A stretch of DNA of 64,000 bases from NCBI GenBank assembly GCA_029945375.1, contig CM057065.1, positions 1,426,001 to 1,490,000 on the forward strand, given 5' to 3'. The notes beneath the pieces are model-generated. The model saw only the letters and a list, made by a program, of their open reading frames with translations, did not search any database and had not been told where the DNA came from. The translations under genes were made by a program, and so were the position numbers. Origin of the DNA: Agaricus subrufescens. Lineage: Eukaryota; Basidiomycota; Agaricomycetes; Agaricales; Agaricaceae. Shown here in pieces: positions 19,989-31,000 of the stretch. How positions within the stretch are numbered: the stretch's first letter is position 1; every line of letters starts with the position of its first letter.

Positions 19989-22653
19989 ATGCAAGGCCTC
20001 TGGTCGGCACACAGGCGCACCACTAAAGTCAATCTCAACTCCCTGCCTCCTACTCCACCAACCGAAGATATTACTATTTCCGCTCCTCCTGCGGTGACAC
20101 CACAACCTACTCCTGATGCACCGGCACCAACAGCTCCGGTTGCCGATTCTCAATCCCCAACTCTAAATCCGGAATCGCAGACCGGAAAGCGGAAAACTCG
20201 GTCCAGTAGAGCGGTAGAAGGAGCTAGCAGCAAGCGCACGAAACTTTCGTCTTTAGGTGCGAGTTCTGGTGGTGGATCTATTACAAAAGAATACAATCCA
20301 CCCACTGCAAGATTGTCCGACCTCGGAGGCGTTGATGCATGCGTAGAAAAAATGCTAGAGCTCGTTGCGATGCCACTATGTCATCCGGAAGTCTATCTAT
20401 ACACTGGCGTTCAACCACCACGAGGTGTACTTCTACACGGCCCTCCTGGATGTGGTAAAACCCTATTGGCGAATGCCATGGCTGGTGTAAGTTTTTCGTA
20501 TTCATACAAGTTTTAAGCTAATCGATCAATGTGAAGGAACTCGGGATCCCATTCATCAACATTTCCGCCCCTTCAATTGTATCTGGAATGTCAGGAGAAT
20601 CTGAAAAAACACTACGGGACACGTTTGAGGAAGCTAAGGTGATTCCGACCCTGTCTGTGCCCTTTTCTATATTAAACAAAATTTGCAGCGTGTCGCACCG
20701 TGTCTGCTTTTTATAGATGAAATCGACGCCATCACTCCGAAACGAGAAAGTGCCCAGAGAGAGATGGAACGACGCATCGTTGCCCAGTTTCTAACCTGTA
20801 TGGATGGTGAGTCCTCTGTATTGTTGTTTAATCCCACAATCCTCATGTGTGGTAGACATGTCTTGGGACAAAAACGATAACAAACCCGTCATGGTGATTG
20901 GTGCAACCAATCGTCCCGATTCACTCGATACCGCCTTACGACGTGCAGGCCGTTTCGATCATGAAATCAGTATGGGAGTACCTGATGATGAAGCACGGGC
21001 AAAGTATGTTCTTGCTTCCTATTATCGAAACTCAATTATTGATTTATTTTGGCGTAGGATTCTTCGCGTTTTATGTGCAAAACTTCGCCTTTCTGGTGAT
21101 TTCGACTTCTTAGCACTTGCAAAAGCAACACCTGGATATGTTGGTGCCGATTTAGCTGCACTTACAGGTGCTGCCGGTATTATTGCTGTCAAAAGAATCT
21201 TCAAAAAACTCTCAGACGGTACACTCGTACTACCTGAAGATGTGACTGTTGCGGATATTGCGACAACAGTGCTTGGTCGGGATACGGAAGGGGAACAAAG
21301 TGAAGCTCAAGTTCTGGTCAACGAGCCGGGAGAACAAGGCATACCAATGACTATTGATCCTCCGATATCTGCGCCAACGCCGGTGGCCGCTCCCACTGCA
21401 ACTCCAGAGCGCACGCATACCTTATCTTTCCCAACTGCCCCCGGATCGATAGCCAACTTTCTCAACGCTCATCCGTCCCCCCTCACACCCCATCAACTTT
21501 CTCCGCTGTTTATTACATCCGAAGACTTCACGCATGCTTTGAAGCAAGTTCAGCCCTCTTCCAAAAGAGAAGGATTCGCTACAGTCCCTGATGTTTCATG
21601 GTCCGATATTGGCGCTCTACATGCTACTCGCGAAGAATTGCACATGGCTATTGTTCAACCAATCAAGAGACCGGAATTATTTAGAAGGGTTGGTATAAGC
21701 GCAGCTTGTGGTGTATTACTTTGGGGCCCTCCAGGATGTGGAAAAACGCTTCTAGCAAAGGCCGTTGCCAATGAGAGCAGAGCCAACTTCATCAGCGTGA
21801 AAGGCCCGGAGCTGTTGAACAAAGTAAGTTTTATTTTGGGTCATGGGATCAGTGGTGATGACAATCAATAAACAGTATGTGGGTGAAAGCGAACGGGCTG
21901 TGCGTCAGGTGTTCTCGCGTGCTCGGGCCTCGTCTCCCTGTGTTATCTTCTTCGATGAGCTTGATGCACTCGTCCCTCGTAGAGACGATAGTCTTGTATG
22001 TTCCTCCTTTTGTTGCTGTGTCTTTACGTTACTCATTGGTACAACAGTCAGAATCCTCGGCACGGGTTGTCAACACGTTGTTAACCGAACTTGACGGCCT
22101 CGACACCCGCAAAGGAGTGTACGTCATCGCAGCAACGAATCGCCCAGACATAATCGATCCCGCGATGGTTCGCCCTGGTCGCTTGGACAAGCTTTTATAC
22201 GTAGATCTTCCTGGCGGGGACGAACGGGCAGAAATCGTTGGGACAATGACACGAAAACTACCTTTGGGCTCGTCGAAGCAGGATGGCATCGCTGAGGGAA
22301 GAATGGGGGCAGATGGCAACGATAACGAAAGGGTGAAAGCTCAATTGATGGAACTCGTCAAGAGTGTCAAATGCGATGGATACAGTGGCGCTGATCTCGC
22401 CGCTCTGGTTAGAGAGGCTGGTGTGTTTGCTTTAAGGAGAACTCTGGGGCCGCTTTCTGTTATTGATAACACTCACCCTAACGACACTGGGGGAAGCGAG
22501 GCCGACGAAATTGTAGTGTGTTTGGGCGACTTTGAGATGGCGTTGGAGAAGGTCCCGCCGAGCGTCAGCTTGGCCCAGAGAAAGAAATATGAATTACTCA
22601 GGAATAGGTTTTCTGGGCTTCCTGTGAAGAACAGTAGGGAGGGGGATTCATGA
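19989..22653 (+). CDS. RIX7: Rix7/NVL-type double AAA ATPase (60S ribosome biogenesis)
   Basis: Rix7/NVL ATPases strip factors from pre-60S particles in the nucleolus and nucleus. The D1 module has Walker A GPPGCGKT (about 20440), Walker [11 protein letters not shown] and [10 protein letters not shown]. The D2 module has Walker A GPPGCGKT (about 21726), Walker [11 protein letters not shown], and [20 protein letters not shown]. The order and spacing fit the family, as do [10 protein letters not shown] before D2 and the C-terminal [13 protein letters not shown]. About seven exons are predicted, with introns near 20487, 20639, 20804, 21006, 21822 and 21996. The frame is open upstream of the methionine at 19989 back to a TGCAG acceptor at 19963, so the true start is probably in an upstream exon. 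No winged-helix-like N-terminal domain was found in the 600 bp upstream. Confidence 0.9.
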
Positions 22654-22880
22654 TCATAAAAAACAAGTGGTACTCTTATTGTTAACTTGTTTGTTTCAGG
22701 AATAGTACAGATTGATGGGGATTCAATTAGCAGCTCACCGCTTTTGTCACCTGGCTTACTCGAATGCGACAGTGACGAACTGCCCATAACTCATGATTGC
22801 GTGACGTAAGTTTTCATTGATTACATCGTACAACTCCTTGAACTTGTCCCGGACATCTACCCCCACGGTTTACGATTTCA

Positions 22881-24843
22881 ATGTCCTACGAAACCGCAAG
22901 GCGGAGAGTTCGCCCACTGCCTCCGACACCAGTAGCCTGTTCGGCGGTAGCTAGCCCATCCTCTTTCTACCGATCTCCTTCCCCCCAGAACAGCCTGTTC
23001 ACGGTTGCATCTACCATTCTTCCCGAGTATTCTTCTGTTTTGGGTAACGGGGCTGAGATTACCTGGGATGAAGATGATGGATCACTGATGCTGACCCATG
23101 AACCTCCGCGGTATTCTTATGTTCTTCCAAGCCATACACGATCTACGTCAAATAGCTTGGCGCCTAATTCTGGGGAAGCCAGTGGACCCCGTACTTCGTC
23201 TCGAGTACGACCGAGCTTTATTGAACGCAAGCTACACTTGAAGAAGGGGTATGACAATCCATGGGCGACGTTAAAGTTAATTAGTCGAGGACCACTACCA
23301 AATTCGAAAAGCAAAGCTTTGAGATTCATTGGTGGTGATTCTGTCCGTGGTGTTTTGGAGTTGAATTTGGATAGCCCGATCAGCGTTCACAGCCTCAAGC
23401 TCAAGGTACGTTGATAGCATCTCTCTTCCCTAGTTTCAGAGTCTGATACAGGGTGTGGTTCTCTAGCTCGAAGGTCGAGTGGTCACAGTAAATGAAGAGT
23501 CATCGTTTATCGAAGGTGCCCAGGAAGATTACACCATTATGAACTACCAACACGTTCTATACTCTAAAAAGACTCACCCGAACCCTGGATCATTTGGGGA
23601 TTGCTCCTTTTCGAGGAGTCGAAAACCTGACGGGAAAATGCATGGAACGTATCGTTTTCCTTTCACGTTTCATTTCCCATTGACAACTGGAATCGGCATT
23701 GGACGGGATAGAACCCTGACTTCGACATACGATTTACCGCCTTCATTTTCTGAAAGTCATTCAGAGATAAGGATGCGGTATGACCTTACTCTAATCGTTG
23801 AACATGGATTTCTAAAAAAAGATAGCAAGTGAGTACACTATTCCATGTGGGTGAGGTACATTGGCTGGAATCGTACTTAGGACAAGCACTGATATTGTAT
23901 ATATGCCCAAGATCGTTGCTCCTCCTGTGTCTATAGCGAGACTAATGGCGTATGAAAACGGTTCTATTTTTCCTGGACCTCGTGACGACCCCGATGGGTG
24001 GCATGAGTCACCTTCTGCCGCTTTTTTGGGCAAATACCATGGCCGAGAGGCTCACATAACTTGTAACGTATGTTCCCATTAATTCTAGATAGCTGCTGGC
24101 ATTCTTACGTCGTTTATATAGCTCTGGGTCGCAAAGCCTGTGAGTACTATACTTGTATACTAGCACCCCCCCTCACATGCTTTAAGCTCTGTTACACTCG
24201 AGGAACTGTAATTCCATGCTACCTCGCTCTCTTAGGATCTGACACCCGATCACTTGAGCATCTTTCTTCCCCTCAAGCGATTCGAGTTCAGCTCACACGA
24301 CATGTCTACTTTGGAGGGAATGGAGTGTCGACTTCAAATAAGCCTCGCGAAGATAGACGAAAAGAACTGCGTTGTGTTGGAACAGCGATATGGTGGGAAC
24401 CACTGAATTCCAGCCAACATGAGGACCCAAATCGTTGTTGGCTTGAGGGCGAAATTCATCTGCCCCAGGACCTCCATTCCTCTTGCCATCATCCACGTTT
24501 CAGCATTGAGGTATGTAGTTTGAATTTGTCTGGGGTATATTTATTTCTTACCACATACTGACAGTATTACGTGGAGATGATGCCTTTCATATCGGTTGAT
24601 TTTATTAACCTGGAGGATAGTCACCAATATCCTAAGGTCAGGCAACGCGTAGAGATTGCTACGTTCCATCAGTATGGGCCAATGCCAAGGCCACTGACAA
24701 GAAAGGATGAAAACGACTGTCATTCAAGGCTACGGCCGCGAATGTTGAAGAGAGAAGAGCATGAGCTCACTGAGCCCAAGTTTCCAAGTTCTGTGTTCCA
24801 GTTTTACAAAGGCGGTCAACCTGGCGAATTTCCATTCAGATAA
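22881..24843 (+). CDS. Arrestin-fold protein (arrestin-like N and C domains)
   Basis: The start MSYETARRRVRPLPPTP opens a Pro/Ser-rich disordered head of about 100 residues. The arrestin N domain begins around SVRGVLELNLDSPISVHSLK and continues after an intron with LEGRVVTVNEESS. Its hallmark strands include GTYRFPFTFHFPL and IRMRYDLTLIVEHG. The C domain contains GTVIPCYLALLG, AIRVQLTRHVYF and YYVEMMPFISVDF. Introns lie near 23405, 23830, 24069, 24138 and 24511. The protein ends GGQPGEFPFR. There is no clear PY motif for Rsp5 binding near the end, so a role as ubiquitin-ligase adaptor is possible from the fold but not shown. It starts 228 bp after the Rix7 stop. Confidence 0.82.
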
Positions 24844-25035
24844 GGTGTACAGTGAGTGAGTGTGAAACCACTCCTCCTGGTCTTGGTTGTCACTTTCCTC
24901 GATAGCGAGCATTTTCCGTAGTAGATGTCAGTCTTGACATAACATTATAGTATTACATATGATAATTACCCGATATGGAAATTCCAAAATTTAAGTCATT
25001 AAGCCTGTTCAGCGGCTCCTACACATTAATCCACC

Positions 25036-27434
25036 ATGGCTGACAAGATAACCCGTATCGCCATTGTGGACGCAAATCGTTGCAAGCCGAAACGATGTGC
25101 CCAAGAATGTAAGAAGGTATGAAGCTAGCTTTTGGCCATGATCAACTGTCGATAATCAATCCAACCAGTCATGTCCAGTCGTGAAGATGGGTATGCCATA
25201 CCTTCATACACTGTGTGCCCGATTAATAAGTTTCAAGGAAAACTATGCATTGAGGTCAAACCAACGGACAAGATCGCTTTTATCTCAGAGTTTTTGTGTA
25301 TCGGCTGTGGTATCTGTGTCAAAAAGTACGTCAGGGCTGATGTCTTGTGCGGTCTCGAGCTGACGTTTGCTAGGTGTCCGTTTGAAGCCATCACAATCAT
25401 CAACTTGCCTACCAATTTGGAGTCGGCAGTAACGCATCGTTACACTGCGAACTCTTTCAAACTACATAGGTTGCCCACCCCTCGTCCTGGTCAGGTTCTC
25501 GGTCTCGTTGGGACAAACGGTATCGGGAAGAGCACCGCCTTGAAAATTTTGGCTGGGAAGCTTAAACCTAATCTAGGGCGTTACGACGTACGCTCTGTCA
25601 TTTTTTGAGGCCCATGTCAACAAACTTACACATCACCCTTCGTAGGACCCACCCGATTGGGAGGAAATTCTGAAATACTTCCGAGGATCAGAGCTTCAAA
25701 ACTATTTTACCAAGGTTCTCGAGGATAACTTGAAAGCACTTATCAAACCGCAATATGTCGACCATATTCCCAGAGCTATCAAGGGGAAGCAGACCGTCGA
25801 TCAAATGCTTACTTCGAAAACTGAGTTGGATAATAAGCAGAGAATGTGCGATGAACTCGAGCTCAACAAAGTTCTCGAACGAGAGGTCCCGCAATTATCT
25901 GGTGGAGAGCTGCAGAGGTTTGCGATCGCGATGACTTGTGTCCAACAAGCTGATGTGTAAGTGTGGTTTAAAAGCGTCTGGCATTTCTGACTAGGTTGTC
26001 CTAGTTACATGTTTGACGAACCGTCAAGTTATCTCGATATCAAGCAGCGTCTCAAAGCTGCTGAGGTAATCCGTTCGCTTCTCCATCCCGACTGCTATGT
26101 TGTTGCAGTCGAGCACGATTTATCCGTCCTTGACTACCTTTCTGATTTCATCTGCTGTCTCTACGGAAAACCCTCTGTATACGGAGTCGTCACCATGCCT
26201 TACTCTGTCCGCGAAGGCATCAATATCTTCCTTGATGGTTTCATTCCTACCGAAAATCTGCGTTTCCGTGAAGAAACTCTCACTTTCAAGATGGTCGAAA
26301 CTGCGGAGGAGATTATTGCCGACAAGACAAGACACTACTCATATCCAGCCATGACCAAAACCCTCGGAAATTTCAAACTCACAGTCGAAAGCGGCGGCTT
26401 TACTGACTCTGAAATCATCGTTATGCTTGGCGAAAACGGGACTGGCAAAACGACTTTCGTCCGGCTTCTCGCCGGTGACGTTCCCGATATCGAGACAGAC
26501 AAGCAGACATTCTCGGTATCATTGAAACCACAGACTATATCACCAAAATTCGATGGAACTGTCCGCCAACTTCTTTTGAAACAAATTAAAGCCGCTTTCA
26601 TGCACCCACAGTTTCAGACCGATGTCCTTAAGCCGATGAACCTTGACAACATCATCGATCAAGAAGTCAAGACACTCTCAGGAGGAGAGCTGCAGCGTGT
26701 TGCTATTGTCCTCGCTCTCGGTGGGTTAAGTTCTCATGAATGGCCGTTTGGACGATCACAATGATGGATGTTGATGTTTTTCGGTCATCTAGGGAAACCT
26801 AACGCAATCTACCTGCTTGATGAGCCCTCCAGGTCGGTGTTTTATTTATAACTCAATAGCCCAATAGCCCTGCAATCTAAATGTCGCACAGTTTCCTAGA
26901 CTCCGAACAGCGTATCATTGCTAGTAAGGTTATTAAGCGGTGCGTGATCCCTCCTTTCCCAGGTATATATCATCAGTCTGAGATGTTACTCTTTACCCAT
27001 TCCTCCCCCCTCCTTACTGTTACTCGTCGACGTCGCCATAGATTTATCCTTCACTCCAAGAAAACTGCATTCGTTATCGAACACGATTTCATCATGGCCA
27101 CATACCTTGCTGATCGTGTGATCGTCTTCCAAGGACAACCAGCCATAGCCGCTACTGCTACGCCGTATGCCTTTCTCCCAATTACGGTCGCAATTGTAAC
27201 GCTGACAGTTCTCCAATAGACCACAGTCACTACTTTCAGGAATGAACAAATTCCTTGCATCCTTAGAGATCACATTTCGCCGTGATCCGACGAACTTCCG
27301 CCCTCGCGTAAATAAACTCAATAGTATCAAGGATAGAGAGCAAAAATGTAGGCTTTGTTGGTCCAGACGGGCTGTTGAGTGTAAACTAAAGCATCATCTT
27401 AGCCGCTGGAAACTACTTCTTCCTCGAAGACTAA
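25036..27434 (+). CDS. RLI1: Rli1/ABCE1 ribosome-recycling ATPase
   Basis: ABCE1 splits ribosomes after termination and takes part in initiation and 60S maturation. The start is [16 protein letters not shown] in a CCACC-ATGG context. Two 4Fe-4S motifs are present: [19 protein letters not shown] across the first intron and [13 protein letters not shown] across the third. NBD1 has Walker [10 protein letters not shown], signature [11 protein letters not shown] and Walker [14 protein letters not shown]2 has Walker [10 protein letters not shown], signature [11 protein letters not shown] and LLDEPSSFLD, followed by [20 protein letters not shown]. The C-terminus [16 protein letters not shown] then, after a final intron (27348-27411), the family ending AGNYFFLED is conserved. 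About ten exons are predicted. All nucleotide-binding elements look intact. Confidence 0.95.
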
Positions 27435-28050
27435 ACTGGCTCAGACCTGTTGAAAGCCCCAAAGTGGTTAGAAGAATCGTATCCCAAGATATAGTGATCA
27501 TTACCTCTTTGCCGTGAGGGGAAAAGATCTAAGCGTGAGGTGTTCTTCGTAATAGTTGTAGTCATATACATATAGTCGAGCAGTCTAATCGTAGCTCAAG
27601 AGGCGGAGTGAATGCTTCTCGTTCATGGTAGCCTAATGCGGAATGTAGATATTGACATAGGCTTGTCGGTGATAGTGTGCAACTCCAGGCAATCACCGAA
27701 GGGTACTGTTTCATACACTGTTCGTATCAAATGTTCAAGTTGTATTCGGTCAGATCCAAGAATGCTGGCGCTCGATTTCTCTTCTTTTACTCACCCACCC
27801 GCCCTATTATACTTCGCGGGGGCACCCTGAAGATCTGAAGGCACACAAAATGACAATATTGCAACCTTTTTTCTGATGAGAATGGGATTTGTAGGCTAGG
27901 CGGTCGAAATCTCATGGTTGGTAGCTACTACATGGGAGCCCAGTACATTGGCATGCATTATTATAAACTCCCTAGGGGGCACAGCATTTGTTCATGAACT
28001 AGATTCCTCCCATTATGGTATCCAAAAAACTGCGCATGATATCTCAAGAA
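27435..28050. other. Convergent intergenic region between RLI1 and the LIM gene
   Basis: No coding frame with recognisable content was seen on either strand. It should hold both 3' untranslated regions. Confidence 0.6.
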
Positions 28051-31000
28051 TCAAACCTCATTCCTGAGCATGATATCAAAACAGTGCTCGCAGAAAGGTT
28101 TATCCCCTCTCTGGAAGAATGACGGATTTTCAAACGGTCTCTCACAGCTCTGATCAAAAAAAGGGAGTCGGACAGTCAGCCATCCCATACCCAAAAAAAA
28201 GGAAATAAAAGTACGCACTGCGCAGACAAAGCAGCCCCAGCACCATTTCCCACCCAACGCCTCAACAGCCTGTTCATGGTCTCGGATGCTTTTTTTACAT
28301 TTTTTGCATTTTGGCAATCTGAGTCGGACATGACATGCTTCGCAGTAAGGATGGCCTTTGTACACCGTAAATCCAACATCGTCGGATTCAAATTCTCCAT
28401 CCCCCTGGACATTCAATTCTCCCGTACGTGATGACTGATTCATAGAGGGTGAGAGGAACGGATCACCACATTCAGCGCAGAAGAAATGTTGTTCATGATA
28501 TGTTCTTTTGCCGAGCGCGGGATCATCGAGACTGATGAATCGTTCTTCAACGATGGAAGTCTTGCAGGAGAAACACCGGGGTGCGAAGTTCTAGATGCGA
28601 AAAATCAAAAAGTGCGAGTAGCGAAAATCAGAAAAAGAGGCGTACCTCATGGTAATCCAGATGACAATAGGGTCTCCCTTCATGCTCGTACGAGCTAACA
28701 TGCTCCAGCAGCTCATTACATACTGTACACCTGAAACATTGGGGATGCCAACGAGCACCCATCGCGCTAACGATACGACCAATGATTGGACCATCGCATC
28801 CACCACAAATGAGCCCACCACGATTAGGTCTCGGGTAGTTTTGCTTTTGTGGAAGTGGTGGCGGACCCGAATTTCTTTCATGATCGTGATCGTCATCGAA
28901 TTCGGGCCCAGCAACGCTGATACCTGGTACATTGTATACTTGTACATTTGAAGAAGAATAGGCGTTGTTGTGCGGAGGTGATGATTCCACATTGATCATG
29001 GGACCTTGGGGCGAGTCGATCTTGACCATTGGGCCCCTGGGTGAATCGACCTGGATCATAGTAGCTCTTGGTGAATCCACTTGGATCGCGGGTCCTCTAG
29101 GTGACTCAACTTGTACAACAGACCCTCTTGGTTCATCAATCTGTATCATTGGGCCCCTCGGTGAGTCTACCTGAATCATGGAACCCCGGGAAGAGTTCGT
29201 ATTCTGTCTTCGATTGCCACCATCACGTCTGTTACTCCGAGGTACGGGTGTCGCGAATCCCTCATCCTCCGGATCACTCATCATCCTATTCAAGTCTGCC
29301 CTCTTCTCCCTTCCTCCTACAGGTGCAGGACTTTCTATGTTGATAGTTTGAATTTTGGGAGTCCCATTGTTGATGTTGGAAGTGTTCATATTTGCGCGAT
29401 CGAGTGGGTGTATTGATCGAGGGCGCGGTGACGGAGGTTGTGAGGAATAAGCTTGGTGAGCGTAGACTTGGCTTTGTGGTCGTGGTTTGACTGGTGAAGG
29501 GGGATCAGGTCCGGGGGCGGAACCGTTAGTATATGCAGATCTACGTTGGGCCATGGTGCTGTGAGTCGTGGTTTGCGGATGTGACTGAACCCGTTTATGC
29601 TGAGGACGCTCATCATTCCTTCCATACGAGTTTGACCCTTGAGAAATAGCAGGAGACAACGACCTCGGAGGAGGATCGTCCAAATTCATTTGCAGAGTGT
29701 TATAATGTTGAGGACTGTGAGAGTCCTTTCGCACAGGCCTAGAAGATTTGCTGTAGCCGGAATCGTAAGGGCCTTCCGTAGGAGACCGACCGCTCATCCT
29801 AGCAAATTCTGTCGAAGGACGATGTCCTGATCCAGAATTCGAGTAGACGTCTCGGTTTGGAGGAATATCAAAGTATCCACTGCCTGAGGTATTGGATTTT
29901 TCTCCGGGAGTCCTTGGTAACCTTGGAAGATCCAGAGGCCACTCTCCTTGCTCGACATATTCATGATTCCTTTCCCGGTCTCGTATGTTGACAGCAGTAA
30001 ACTTTGTCACTAAACCAGCAGTACTACGATCGTCAATGGGTCTACCACTGATTGAGGAAGCTGGCTGGTTGCGATGCGAAGACACAACGTTTGAAATAGG
30101 GTGGTTATTCCTACTCGATTGATGTTGGGGGAAGTTCCGTGTTGGAGACACAGGTCGATTTCGATGACCAGCAGCGAATCCTGAATCGCGAACGGAACGA
30201 GAAGGCGATTCCGCTCGACTAAGATTAAACGTCCTAGAGTCTCGCTCATCACGTCGTCCATTTCTCGACCATTGATCATCTCGTTCCTCGGTATCACGCC
30301 TACGAGCCAATGTTGGAGGTTGAGGGAGGTGGTTAACGCCGCCCATATTATGACGACCTCCACCGTTACGTGCATTCGTGTTACGGGCATCTCTTTCCTC
30401 TTGTCGGGTTCGCTCGTAACGATTATCGGCTTCTTCGTGCTTATGATATCCAATAGCATACCTCTCATCCACATATCTATTCCGATCCGCATATGGATCG
30501 TTTCTCTCCCTTTCTCTTTCCATAGACCGATATCGATCATCCTTCTTCCACCTCTCAGCTTCTTCTATTCGTCCTCTTTCTTTATCAATGAACACGTCAT
30601 CATCGTCATCGGTCCCACGTAACTTGATAGTCTTCCTCTGTGCATCTTTGAGCAAGCTAACCCTCGTCGGTGATATTCTTCTCGAGGAGCGATGACTCGG
30701 AGGTGGAGACGGTGAGTTGCGCCTTCCCCCATATCCAGGCCCTGAGTACTGGCGATCAGGTGAAGGTGAAGCTCGCCTGAAAGCAGAAGCCACAACAGCA
30801 CGCTGAGGATATGATTGTCGTTGTTGTACGGGAGGCGAAGGTTCCCTCCTAATCGGAATTGCCTCTCGTTTCCTCGAAGTATTGACATCATCATATTCCT
30901 CAACAAAATCTTGTTGGTATGACCTCTTCTTCCTCAATATCTGCCTTTCTTGCTCTACCTTCGCTTTGAAACGTGATGAAGATGCAGAAGATGATTTAGC

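Noticed and set aside
28985..29195. Regular 30-bp repeats that could suggest a CRISPR-like array
   Set aside because: The repeats are contiguous with no spacers and lie in frame inside a eukaryotic protein gene.
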